This document shows, piece by piece, positions 26,980 to 35,856 of a stretch of DNA of 64,000 bases; the stretch's first letter is position 1; every line of letters begins with the position of its first letter. The position numbers and the translations under genes were made by a program. The notes under the pieces are model-generated. The model did not search any database, was not told the origin of the DNA, and was given only the letters and a program-made list of their open reading frames with translations. The DNA is from Bin80 sp964291275 (GTDB lineage Bacteria; Bacteroidota; Rhodothermia; Rhodothermales; Bin80), in NCBI GenBank assembly GCA_964291275.2, contig OZ219799.1:2108001-2172000 (forward strand), written 5' to 3'.

Positions 26980-29540
26980 CTGCCCATTACCCAACTTTTT
27001 GACTTGACATTCTGAACAGTGCCCCATATATTGGTGGCATGTTCACGCAGAGTCAGGTTTTGCGCACCTTGAGTGCTCCGGAATCGCAGTCGCGTCTCAC
27101 CGCGGTGTTGGGCGATGCCGCGTTGTCCACGCGCGCGGCGATAGCAAGGCGCGTGTGTGAACTTTTCACATTCGTTGATGCCTGCGGTCGGTTGCAGGTG
27201 TCCACTTGCGCCCGTGCGTTGTCAAAGCTGGCCGACCGTGGGCGGATAGCATTGCCTGCGCCGACGAACAATTACGCGGCGGGGGCGGGTCCCCGCCTGC
27301 TGGCCGAACCGGTGCCTGCCCCGGAACGTTTGCCTGAGGTTGTTAACGAGGTGGAGGGTCTTACGCTGGTTAAGGTGACCGACACCGATCAGCGTGAGAT
27401 TTGGAACACGCTGTTGCATCATGAGCATCCGCGTGGAGTGACGACATTTTGCGGTGCCCAGGTACGGTATCTGATTGACAGTGCACACGGTTATGTGGGT
27501 GCGGTCGGTTTTTCGGCGGCCGCCCTGCGACTGGCGGCCCGGGAGCAGTGGATGGCCTGGTCGGACGCACAGCGACAGGCCCATCTGCACCGTGTGGTGT
27601 GTCTGAGCCGATTCCTGATGCGGGAGCGATGCCAGCATCTGGCCAGCTACGTGCTCAGTCGCCTGCTCAGGCGACTGGCTGAGGACTATCAGCAGCATTA
27701 CGGCTACCGGGTGTGGATCGTTGAAACCTATGTGGATCCCGAATGGTCGGGTTCCTGCTTCAAGGCCACCAATTTTCAGTACATTGGACAAACCGCTGGC
27801 GGCCTCCGCCATGACACTCTGGAGCCGCCGAAGGCGTTGTATGTATACGAACTTCATCGCAGGTGGCGTCAGCAACTGGGGGTGCCTGCGGTGGAATTAC
27901 GTCCGGTCAGACAACCTGGTGAGATGTTGGATAGCGAACAGTGGGCCGATGCCGAGTTTGGGGATGCGCCGCTGGGCAACGCGCTGCGCTCGGCGCGGCT
28001 GGTCAAGAGTGCGTCTCTGCTCGCCGATACCATCGGCGCGGCGATTACCGGGAACACGGGCTATGATCGGGCGGCGGTCAAGGGGCATTATCGCCTGCTG
28101 GCGAGCGATCCGGCGTCTGAGGTGACGCCGGAGAACGTGTTGGCCCCGCATCGGGCGCGTACCATAGAGCGTATGCGCAGCCAAAAGGTGGTCTTATGCA
28201 TCCAGGATGGCAGTCGGCTCAATTACGGGTCGCGTCTGGCCTGCGAGGACTTGGAAGTCATTGGTCAGACTCAGACCACGACCAAATCGCGGGGACTGCA
28301 TATTCATACCACGCTGGCGACCACCACCGATGGTCTGCCACTGGGCGTGTTGCGGTGCAGTTACAAAGATCCGACCGATGGACCGTTGAAGCCAAAGGCG
28401 CAGCGGTGGCTGGATGGTTATGCGGATATTTGTGAAGCCGCGCAGGAGCTATCGCGCAAGATCAAGGTCCTCTGCGTGATGGATCGGGAGGGCGACAGTT
28501 TTGCGCTCTTTGATGCGCAGCGGCAGCACAAGCGGGTTGATCTGCTGGTGCGGGCATCTAAGAATCGGCGTCTGGCAAAAGGCAAAAAGCTGTTTGAGAC
28601 GATGTCCGGTGGCAAAGCTGCCAAGACGATCAGGATTGAGATTCATCGCCGGTCCGTGCGGTCGAAGACGGCCGGACGCGCCTATCGCGTCGCCGATGCC
28701 GAAGTACGCTATGGCCCGGTTACGCTGCCCGCGACTCCACTGGTTGCGGATGCGGATCCGGTGACGCTCACCGGGGTGCATATCAAAGAAGTCTCGCCGC
28801 CTGCGGGTGAAAAGGCGATTGAATGGTATCTGCTGACCAGTCTTGCGGTGCCCTCGGCCCGGGCTGCGGAGCGGGTGCTGGGGTATTATCTGAAACGTTG
28901 GCGGATTGAGGACTTTTTCCGGGTGCTCAAGAGTGGCTGCAAAGTGGAACATATGCAGCTGCGGAGCGCCTTAAGACTGGAACGGGCATTGGCGATCTAC
29001 TGTGTGATTGCCTGGCGTCTCATGGTGCTGACGCTGTTGGGGCGAACCATGCCGGAGCTGGATCCGTCGGTATTCTTCACAGAACTGGAACTTGGATTCT
29101 TGACCGGCTACGCCAAGCGGGTACGACTGCCGGAACCCAAGATGCTGCGGGACGCCATGTTGCTGGTGGGGGTGTTGGGCGGCTATCAAAACCGGAATCG
29201 TGCCCCACCGCCGGGCCATCAGGTCATGTGGAGGGGAATCGAACGACTCGCTATGGCCTTGGTGGGCTATCAGATGCACATTGAGGAGACCCAGGCCCGC
29301 TGCTGCTGCTGTGCAGATTCGTGATACCCTCACGAAACGGGAGACTCTTACCCCAATGCTATGGCCCGGACGTACCGGTACCGTGAACCCAAGCGTGAAA
29401 ACGCTCCGTCACCCTATGCTGCGGACCATCAAGGCGTGCGCTGTAAAGAGGCGCTCCGACCAGACAATCACGGCGGTAGAAAAAACGCTCACGGATCTCC
29501 CACAATAGTTAGACTACACCATTACTTGGGTAATGGGCAG
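26980..29540 (+). mobile_element. IS4-family (Tn5/IS50-like) element with DruA-fusion transposase
   Basis: 2561-bp element with perfect 15-bp terminal inverted repeats (CTGCCCATTACCCAA at 26980-26994 and its complement at 29526-29540). It is flanked by the 8-bp direct repeat GGCTTGGC at 26972-26979 and 29541-29548. The CTG terminus recalls IS50 ends. A single gene fills most of the element. It interrupts the signal-peptide region of a 6-bladed propeller gene. Confidence 0.92.
27039..29324 (+). CDS. Transposase: DUF4338 (DruA-like) domain fused to Tn5-type DDE transposase
   Basis: 761-aa protein. Residues ~110-290 form a DUF4338 domain (HPRGVTTFCGAQVRYLI, VGAVGFSAAALRL, CLSRFLMRERCQHLASYVLS, ATNFQYIGQTAGG), the family of DruA in the Druantia anti-phage system. 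Residues ~350-740 are a Tn5-like transposase. It has TGYDRAAVKGHYRLL, catalytic D390 (CIQDGSRLNYG), D482 (CVMDREGDSF) and E624 in YYLKRWRIEDFFRVLK, an exact YREK signature. The C-terminus ends in a Cys cluster. The frame is intact and lies inside clean IS ends, so the DruA part most likely serves transposition rather than defence. Confidence 0.93.
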   Translation: MFTQSQVLRTLSAPESQSRLTAVLGDAALSTRAAIARRVCELFTFVDACGRLQVSTCARALSKLADRGRIALPAPTNNYAAGAGPRLLAEPVPAPERLPEVVNEVEGLTLVKVTDTDQREIWNTLLHHEHPRGVTTFCGAQVRYLIDSAHGYVGAVGFSAAALRLAAREQWMAWSDAQRQAHLHRVVCLSRFLMRERCQHLASYVLSRLLRRLAEDYQQHYGYRVWIVETYVDPEWSGSCFKATNFQYIGQTAGGLRHDTLEPPKALYVYELHRRWRQQLGVPAVELRPVRQPGEMLDSEQWADAEFGDAPLGNALRSARLVKSASLLADTIGAAITGNTGYDRAAVKGHYRLLASDPASEVTPENVLAPHRARTIERMRSQKVVLCIQDGSRLNYGSRLACEDLEVIGQTQTTTKSRGLHIHTTLATTTDGLPLGVLRCSYKDPTDGPLKPKAQRWLDGYADICEAAQELSRKIKVLCVMDREGDSFALFDAQRQHKRVDLLVRASKNRRLAKGKKLFETMSGGKAAKTIRIEIHRRSVRSKTAGRAYRVADAEVRYGPVTLPATPLVADADPVTLTGVHIKEVSPPAGEKAIEWYLLTSLAVPSARAAERVLGYYLKRWRIEDFFRVLKSGCKVEHMQLRSALRLERALAIYCVIAWRLMVLTLLGRTMPELDPSVFFTELELGFLTGYAKRVRLPEPKMLRDAMLLVGVLGGYQNRNRAPPPGHQVMWRGIERLAMALVGYQMHIEETQARCCCCADS

Positions 29541-30647
29541 GGCTTGGCGCTGTCCACGCCCGTCGTGGCTACTGCAAGTGGAATGCAGCAGTCAGAGATC
29601 GTGGAGCTGCATCCTACGGCAGAGAATATTCCGGAGGTGACCGATCCGCGCTTTATTTTGCACGAGGACCCCTCTGTAACCTTCATGGGCGAGGCCAGTC
29701 ACGAGAAGATTACCATCGGCGTGGCTGATGGCGAGTACCACGAAATGTTCGGCCAAGTCGCTAGCCTGGCGCTTACGGGCAATGGAACCGTGCTGGTGGT
29801 CGACGCTGCAAACGCCGAGGTCCGCCTCTATGACTATGATGGAATCCTGCTCACCACATTCGGCGGGTCCGGCGAGGGTCCGGGAGAGTTCCGTAACGAG
29901 CCAGACAACATTTCCGTCGTGGACAACGGAAGTTCAGTATTCGTGCTCGGGTCTTTTGGCGACTTTGTTACGGCCTTTGAGCTTCAAGGTAAGTCCGCCG
30001 TCACGCCAAAGGGGAACTTCTACACAAGTTTGATCGCCCACAACGGTTGCGCGATGAATGGGCACTTCTGGGTCTATGGGTACGAACCGGGGTTCGAGGG
30101 TGTGCTGCACAAGTTCACGTATGGCGGCGAGCGCGTGGCATCGTTTCTGGAGTACTACAAGTCTCCACGCCAGTACTTTTCGCAAAGGTTTTCACGGAAT
30201 GGACGTATGGCCTGCAGCGAGGCGCACGGCATCGTGGCCCTGAATCGGCTCAATTCGCCAGTGGTGACCGGGTACAGGGAGGATGGCGAGATGGCGTGGC
30301 AAGTAAAACTGGCTGACTTTGATCCGGTCCGCATGGCGGAGTATTCTCCTCGGGCTTGGGGCTGGCATCGACCTGAGCCAGGCCAGAGCTGGCTTCGGTC
30401 CATCTTTACCGATCTGGAGGGCGACTTCTATGTGCACTACGTGACATTCGAAAAGAAGGGCTACGACAATACTCCAGACCACGGGCCCTTGTTCAAGATT
30501 GATGCCCGGACAGGTGAAGGAACGTACTTGGGGACTGCGCCGAGCGTGGTGCGAGGTATTGATTCGGGCTATGTGTTCTCAACTACCAACGATCCCTTCC
30601 CGCAAGTCGTCATACACAAGCCCAAAACGAGATTGATTCTAAACTAG
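29541..30647 (+). pseudogene. 3' part of IS-split 6-bladed beta-propeller exoprotein gene
   Basis: Remainder (from 29549, in frame) of the propeller gene beginning at 26936; together they would encode about 380 aa. Sequence: NIPEVTDPRFIL, then IGVADGEYHEMFGQV, blade repeats such as VRLYDYDGILLTTFGGSGEG followed by PGEF, and C-terminal TGEGTYLGTAP. It is a clear paralogue of the product at 31761-32900 and more distantly of the one at 61437-62594. The frame is open back to 29361, but that extension (MARTYRYREPK...) is IS-derived and gives no signal peptide, so any expressed product would stay in the cytoplasm. Confidence 0.85.
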
Positions 30648-30756
30648 CTGGGCAGAGATAGTTGAGCGTCTCGTGCATAAACCCAATCCAGCTATGAAAT
30701 TCCCCCTGAAATAGTGCCCGCTACACCGGCGTGATTTCCCATCGCACGCGCAACGT

Positions 30757-31019
30757 ATGGAGTGGGAGCGGCGATCCCGACTGGTGACGATCAAGGTCAC
30801 TGATGTCGAGTTCGAGGCGTTGTCAAGCCTGGCAGAAGTGACTGGCTTGACAAAATCCCGGCTCATGCGCCTGGCACTGCCGGAAAGGCGCTGGAGCTGG
30901 GGCGCGGGGCGGTGAAAGTGCCCCGCGCCACGCCACCCGGGAATCAGACAACGGAGAACACCACCGAGGACGATCGCTTCGTCCAGGGAGAGCTGTTTTC
31001 GGATGATGAATATCGCTGA
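30757..31019 (+). pseudogene. Frameshifted ribbon-helix-helix-like small gene
   Basis: ATG 30757 opens MEWERRSRLVTIKVTDVEFE and continues ALSSLAEVTGLTKSRLMRLA, a ribbon-helix-helix / MobC-like pattern. The frame stops at 30915. A shifted frame continues GKALELGRGAVKVPR and ends FVQGELFSDDEYR with TGA at 31017. A one-base loss within the CTGCCGGAAAGG region would explain the break. It resembles the broken ORF at 7675-7829 and, like it, is GC-rich. The surrounding stretch 30648-31142 contains no other gene. Confidence 0.45.
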
Positions 31020-31142
31020 TACTTCCCCTCCCGTCAATGCGCGAGGGTGTAGGGGTACGGGCACGCGGAAATCTGGAACTCGTGGTCCCTGATATCCTGC
31101 TCGATATAGATCTAATGAAAAACGGGCGCGGAGGCTGGACTA

Positions 31143-31742
31143 CTACAGATTGGGGATGGGAGCTCCTCTGTCAACCCAGTTCCGTATCTGGCTTATACCC
31201 AACTTGCTGGCAAGCATTACATTCTCCCCGGCGTTCGTGTCCATGCCTCCACCGACACGCTTTCGACGCTCGTATACCAATACCTGCGGAGTCCCCAGAA
31301 TCCCGACAATCCCCTCCTCGACAAACTGGCGTGCCCCAAAGCTGTCCCACTTACGTCCCACGATATACTCATCAAATGCCCCGTACTTGCCCAAATGCTT
31401 CCATCCATCAGTTGGCAGCCAGTCAACACCTACCCCCACAACCGAAAAGCCAATATTCAAGTCAACCGACCGTCGTAATAGTTCATCTTTCAGTTCTTCA
31501 ACCAGTCCAGGAAGTGCCGGATCATTTGATGCATCACAAGATCGTGATCCAATATATACCAGCACCAATTCCCGGTCCTTATCTATCCTGAATGATGGCA
31601 CGTAGGATGCGCCCCCTATACGAGATTGATTCCACGTAAAACTGACCCCCGGTACAGGAATCAGGCGGGTAACACCCAGTGCCAGTGTGGTGACAAACAG
31701 AACAAGTGCCCACAAAAGCAGCCGACGATTACTCATATCCAC
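31143..31742 (-). CDS. Membrane-anchored thioredoxin-fold-like protein of a propeller cassette
   Basis: 199 aa with an N-terminal membrane helix (LLLWALVLFVTTLALGV) and a probably periplasmic rest. The sequence LVLVYIGSRSCDASN resembles a redoxin strand-active-site region but keeps only one Cys. GILGTPQVLVYERRKRVGGG resembles the cis-Pro strand of a thioredoxin fold. This assignment is an inference. The gene follows the propeller gene (18-bp gap, same strand), so the two are likely cotranscribed and act together outside the cytoplasm. Confidence 0.55.
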   Translation of the reverse strand: MDMSNRRLLLWALVLFVTTLALGVTRLIPVPGVSFTWNQSRIGGASYVPSFRIDKDRELVLVYIGSRSCDASNDPALPGLVEELKDELLRRSVDLNIGFSVVGVGVDWLPTDGWKHLGKYGAFDEYIVGRKWDSFGARQFVEEGIVGILGTPQVLVYERRKRVGGGMDTNAGENVMLASKLGISQIRNWVDRGAPIPNL

Positions 31743-31760
31743 TCCGAATCGATGACGGAC

Positions 31761-32900
31761 CTATTCCCCGTCAAAATGAAATATACGCAAGTAGGGATAC
31801 GGGGAATTGAAATATTGGATAACATAGTCACGGTGTCTAGCACGAAGAGTCGTCGCATGACCCACATACTGACCACGTCCAGTCCGCACATCTACCCGAT
31901 AATAATGAAATGGGATCGGCTTCCCAATGCCAGGTCTTACAAGATACGTGAGATTAAAATATTCATCCTCATCAACAAATAAACGTACAGCATACGAGTC
32001 TCCTTTGGAGGGTGTCTTGTAGGTAAGCGAACGGCCTCCATTAGTTTCTTCAGCCGGAGAAGGCTTTATATCTTCAAACTTTACCCGCCATAATAACTCA
32101 CCGTCCTCTGAGTATCCGTGCAAGACCGGTATCCGGGTTAAGATCATACCTATGACACCATGCCGCTCGCTGCATGCAAGCCTGCCCCAATGACCACCTG
32201 ACAAGCTAGACTTCACTAATTCATTCTTTGATTCATAGGTGTATCCAAACGATGCAACCCATTCCCCTTCCATTGTGAGCTTTTGAATGTTCCCGGGTTT
32301 GCCAGGGTAATATTTCAGAACATAGATGTGATCATTCATTGCACACCCATAGGTGCCGCTATACGGAAAACTGTTCCGGTAGAGAAATTGGCCATTCTCC
32401 TGACGTTCAAACACCTGTATGTGATTTAGCGAGAAAACCACAGCTTTCCTGCCAGATTCAGAGAGCGCTAGCTCACGGGGTTGATGCAACTCCCCCGGGC
32501 CTTCACCTTGACCACCGAAGAAACCCAAATATGAGCCATCAGAACTATATAACAATACCTCGCCGAGTTCGTGGTCCAGAACAAATATGCGTCCATCAGC
32601 ATCAACCTCTATGTCCCCTACACTTCCAAGCATCTCATGCCGTTCACCCTCGGCAACTCCGATAATGACCGTATCGGTCAGCGCAAGTGAGGAATAGAAG
32701 TTTGGTCCCATATCCACGATCTCACCGGGAGGCTTAAGAATGAAATCAGGATCCGTAATCGTTGGGATATTGTCGCTGGTCGGATGCACCCGCTTTTGGA
32801 CGGAGCAAGCCAGTACCTCTGACACTCCCAAGAATGCGCCAACGTTCAATAGCACAAGTAAGGACGGGACAAACTGAGCAATGCTATGCGTTCTCATCAA
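31761..32900 (-). CDS. 6-bladed beta-propeller exoprotein
   Basis: 379-aa exported protein. Its hydrophobic leader ends near VSEVLAC, so it could be a lipoprotein. Propeller blades follow: IIGVAEGERHEMLGSVGDIE, RIFVLDHELGEVLLYSSDGS, LGFFGGQGEGPGEL, and VHGYSEDG-type motifs. It is a paralogue of the IS-split gene at 26936/29541, sharing the N-IP-x-(V/I)-TDP opening and the GVA-(E/D)-GE-(R/Y)-HEM segment. In Bacteroidota, similar TolB-like propellers (BF3164 type) sit beside NVEALA-type peptides, and here a Cys-rich peptide gene lies directly upstream. Function unknown; a binding or processing role for the peptide is possible. Confidence 0.75.
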   Translation of the reverse strand: MMRTHSIAQFVPSLLVLLNVGAFLGVSEVLACSVQKRVHPTSDNIPTITDPDFILKPPGEIVDMGPNFYSSLALTDTVIIGVAEGERHEMLGSVGDIEVDADGRIFVLDHELGEVLLYSSDGSYLGFFGGQGEGPGELHQPRELALSESGRKAVVFSLNHIQVFERQENGQFLYRNSFPYSGTYGCAMNDHIYVLKYYPGKPGNIQKLTMEGEWVASFGYTYESKNELVKSSLSGGHWGRLACSERHGVIGMILTRIPVLHGYSEDGELLWRVKFEDIKPSPAEETNGGRSLTYKTPSKGDSYAVRLFVDEDEYFNLTYLVRPGIGKPIPFHYYRVDVRTGRGQYVGHATTLRARHRDYVIQYFNSPYPYLRIFHFDGE

Positions 32901-32926
32901 TTGGTACTAATGGAAAAAAGTTAGCC

Positions 32927-33245
32927 TCAACACCCAAAAATCTGCCACCACGCACAACACTCGGTATCCTCGCATTCGCTCCCGTCCATACTGCATTTCA
33001 TACCTGAATCTTCTCCGCCGTCTATGCAAGACTCAACACCGGTGTTAATGGATTCAACGATGTCACCATTTTCATCATGAAAATGTATTGTCGCTTCGCC
33101 ACATACATCATCCTCGCATCATAGCGTGCTCAACCGCGGTGATCGGAGCAGAGAGGATCGCACTTGCGGTATAGCCGCCCAATACCGCAGACAGCAGGAA
33201 AACAGAACGGGAGAGGATGTTCTTGGCGCTTGTGATTGTAGTCAT
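32927..33245 (-). pseudogene. Small Cys-rich exported peptide gene (NVEALA-like), frameshifted
   Basis: From ATG 33245 the frame reads a signal sequence, MTTITSAKNILSRSVFLL then GGYTASAILSAPITAVEHAM, and stops after about 45 codons. The adjacent frame reads CEDDVCGEATIHFHDENGD, IVESINTGVESCIDGGE and MKCSMDGSECEDTECC, ending WWQIFGC at TGA 32927-32929. One extra base at the join would explain the split. The mature part has eight cysteines. The layout (leader, A-V-E-x-A near the cleavage zone, acidic Cys-rich tail) recalls the NVEALA peptides of Bacteroidota. It lies 27 bp upstream of the propeller gene on the same strand. Sequencing error cannot be excluded. Confidence 0.5.
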
Positions 33246-33515
33246 GAAATACGTGTGATTAGTTAGTGCTTGTCAGAGAATAGGTCATTTTTGCGATTCT
33301 TGCTATACTCATAACAATCTGGGCCCATAATTGTGGCGTCGTTGGTGGAGTTTCGGGGGAATCAGGTGCCTTTCGGCTTGCTGAATGGTCACTGGAAGAC
33401 ATTTTTTGCTCTCCGATGCAGCTGGGACGCGACCATGCGTGCCAACCCGACGTATGTCTGCCTTTCCGCTTATGGCGGAGCCTGTCCAAATTCCTTCGGT
33501 AGGATCACAGCGGCG

Positions 33516-34967
33516 CTACGCCGCTCGTTTTCGGGCCCGATGCCAGCGCTTGAGCCGCTCCTCTTTCCGCTTCAACTGCAAGCCAAGACGATGCACGTTG
33601 GCCGCGACCACAGAGAGCGCTACCGTGCGACCAAACCCCTCCTTACCATGCGTACGCACCAAGTCCAGTCCGCGCTGGTTCAAATTGTTGATCGCGGATT
33701 CTACCGCCGGATGCTGACGACGACCCTCCACAAAGTCCGGAGCGGATGCGCGCTCCTTGTCCGCATGACTTAAACGACCCCGCTTCGGCATAATCACCAG
33801 TTCCAGAATTTGCTCCAATGCGCGCCGGTTGTGTTCCGATGAATACCCCGTATCCATGCTGCACGAAGTCAGGGACGGGTACAGTGTCTTGGCCTCCCGT
33901 AAAAAATCCACGATCATTGACGAATCGCCCCCCTCGTAGAGCACCTGGTAGTAAAGAATGTACCGATGCTGGTCCTCCAAGACGCAGACCGGGAGGCCCA
34001 ACTCCGCCTGTACCCCCGCCTTACCTTTGCTGATCCAACGCGTATGCGGCTCGTGAACCGAGAAAATCTTCTCCGAATGCGGAATCTTTTCGCCCCTGAG
34101 CAACCGCCGATCCACCTGATCGATCAGTTTCAAGCTGCATTCCAGGTAATGTAGCCCCTTATCACTGCAATCTGCCCCCAACCTCCGCTGCGAAGCCAAC
34201 GCCTTCTTCATCAGCTTTCTGCAGTGGCACAGGTATTTGCGCACCCGATCACGACGACGCCAGCCCCGTGACCTGCGTACCCCTTGAAACAAACGATCAA
34301 GCCGCTTTTCCCAATCCGACGCCTTGCGCCAGCCCGGCAGGCCGTGCGAACGGCTCATACGTGCCGACTCCCGAAGCAAACAACCCACCGCATCCCTTAG
34401 CAGATTCACATCCGTAGGCCAATGAACATGCGTCTTCGTCACCGCTGAATCTACCCTGCAACGTAACCCTTCCTCCTGGGCCTTCTTCGTAAGTTCTGCG
34501 TGCCCATGTTCCACCACAACCTTGTTGATCTTGCCCAGTAACTCCTCCGATAACAAACTCACATTGTCCAGAATCGTCTGTACATGGTATTCCGGTTCCG
34601 ATCCCTCGCGCCAACCACCATGCCCAAGCATCTGGCGCAGGAGCTTGTCGTTGTTCGCCATATGCGTCAGTCGATCATAATCGCAATTCAGGGCCTGCTT
34701 CAGCATCCCCAGAACGAAAATCCTCCACAGATCCATCCCCCGGCGCCCCAATTTGTGACTGACTCCCGAAGCCACACCCCCTTCCAAAAGCTCGAAAATC
34801 TTCGCTCGCGTCTTTGCATTCTTGTATATCGAACGCAAACCACGCAATACCGCCGGAATGTCATCCCGGCTTCGGGGGGCAAGCTCAATCTCTTCAATCG
34901 GAACCTGCCCAAACGCGCGTTGGGCTTCCATTACTACTCGCATGGCAACAAAGGGGCGAATGTACAC
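33516..34967 (-). CDS. ISNCY-type transposase
   Basis: 483-aa transposase. It shows the ISNCY/IS1182-like layout: an N-terminal helical domain with FVLGMLKQALNCDYDRLTHM, the first Asp region CRVDSAVTKTHVHWPTDVNL, a basic middle segment, the second Asp in SCSMDTGYSSEHN and a C-terminal acidic/basic helix with AVESAINNLNQRGLD. In-frame ATGs at 34943 and 34931 are alternative starts. I could not find convincing terminal inverted repeats or a target duplication, so element borders are open. A perfect hairpin AGCGGCG/CGCCGCT sits at the 3' end of the gene. Confidence 0.8.
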   Translation of the reverse strand: MYIRPFVAMRVVMEAQRAFGQVPIEEIELAPRSRDDIPAVLRGLRSIYKNAKTRAKIFELLEGGVASGVSHKLGRRGMDLWRIFVLGMLKQALNCDYDRLTHMANNDKLLRQMLGHGGWREGSEPEYHVQTILDNVSLLSEELLGKINKVVVEHGHAELTKKAQEEGLRCRVDSAVTKTHVHWPTDVNLLRDAVGCLLRESARMSRSHGLPGWRKASDWEKRLDRLFQGVRRSRGWRRRDRVRKYLCHCRKLMKKALASQRRLGADCSDKGLHYLECSLKLIDQVDRRLLRGEKIPHSEKIFSVHEPHTRWISKGKAGVQAELGLPVCVLEDQHRYILYYQVLYEGGDSSMIVDFLREAKTLYPSLTSCSMDTGYSSEHNRRALEQILELVIMPKRGRLSHADKERASAPDFVEGRRQHPAVESAINNLNQRGLDLVRTHGKEGFGRTVALSVVAANVHRLGLQLKRKEERLKRWHRARKRAA

Positions 34968-35581
34968 GCTTAAACGCCCAAATCAGACCTCTTACCCCAA
35001 AATTGCCGCCAGATTCGCAAATTCATTCATCCTCCCGCTCAGACGACGCCTATGCGATCAGAGCCCCAAATACACGCTAAATCCTGACCAAATCCACCCA
35101 AAATGATCAAATCTGCCCCCAAATACCCGGATTCATCGTATAATCCCACGACCAAAATCATTTTCTGGCAAGCACTAGTTAGAAGGAGCGACATAATAAG
35201 AAAAAGATCCGACTTTACCAAACGGCGGATTTCTCGGATTGAAAAAGCGATAAATGTGCACTCAACTAAACATCTTCTTATGTATTGCCTGCCCGAAAAC
35301 AGCAAAGGCCAGCGAATAGACGCGGACAAGATCAGGGGGATAGGTGAACGATCGGTACGATATGGGGTGCATGGATTTCAGTCGGACATTTTGTCTGGAT
35401 ATATAACAAAACTCCGGAAGCGGCCGGATTTCCCAGTGATCGCGGAGATGGGTGAGACATAACGGGTTTTATGTAACATCCGCGACCCCCGGACATACAG
35501 ATTACACATATTCAGCGCCGTAATTCTGTGTCTGTTTTCATGTGCCCTGCCCGCCCTCAACGCGCCGCACGATCCAGAACT
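34968..35581. other. Intergenic region, no supported gene
   Basis: About 600 bp between the ISNCY transposase and the small-gene cluster. Short open frames exist on both strands (for example 35103-35462 plus and 35039-35329 minus). They overlap each other and show no domain-like pattern, leader or clear ribosome site. The part next to the transposase presumably contains the missing IS end. Confidence 0.45.
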
Positions 35582-35806
35582 TCATTGATCCATAGTCCAA
35601 TCCCCCGCATCACGTTTAGCCTGCCGCCGCCGAGCCTGTTCTTCCGAGCACTCCTTCAATAGCTTATCCAGTATCTCCCGTGCTTTCTTGACCTCACAAA
35701 TCCCCCGCGGAATCTTATCATTCTCCAAGGAGACCAGGGCATGGGCAAGCAGGGTTTCGGCATCCCGGATTTTATTCTTCACCACGATATCTAGATCTAT
35801 TTCCAT
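35582..35806 (-). CDS. Small hypothetical helical protein
   Basis: 74-aa, highly charged and helix-rich (RDAETLLAHALVSLENDKIP; VKKAREILDKLLKECSEEQA), with a likely short coiled coil and a basic stretch RRRQAKRD before the C-terminus. It could be an antitoxin-like or structural adaptor protein, but nothing in the sequence decides this. It is the last of four small same-strand genes (35582-36873). Confidence 0.45.
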   Translation of the reverse strand: MEIDLDIVVKNKIRDAETLLAHALVSLENDKIPRGICEVKKAREILDKLLKECSEEQARRRQAKRDAGDWTMDQ

Positions 35807-35856
35807 TTTGTTGTAGGGCTGTTTATGTGTTACCCCGCCTGACCGAATCAGTCCTG

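Noticed and set aside
29361..29548. N-terminal extension of the propeller ORF
   Set aside because: The bases up to 29540 belong to the IS right end. The natural start is at 26936, as shown by the restored signal peptide.
30639..31064. Minus-strand frame of 141 codons
   Set aside because: It lies antisense to the ribbon-helix-helix remnant and has low-complexity basic sequence with no recognisable domain.
35103..35462. Plus-strand frame of 119 codons in the intergenic region
   Set aside because: No ribosome site, no domain-like pattern, and it overlaps an equally open frame on the other strand.
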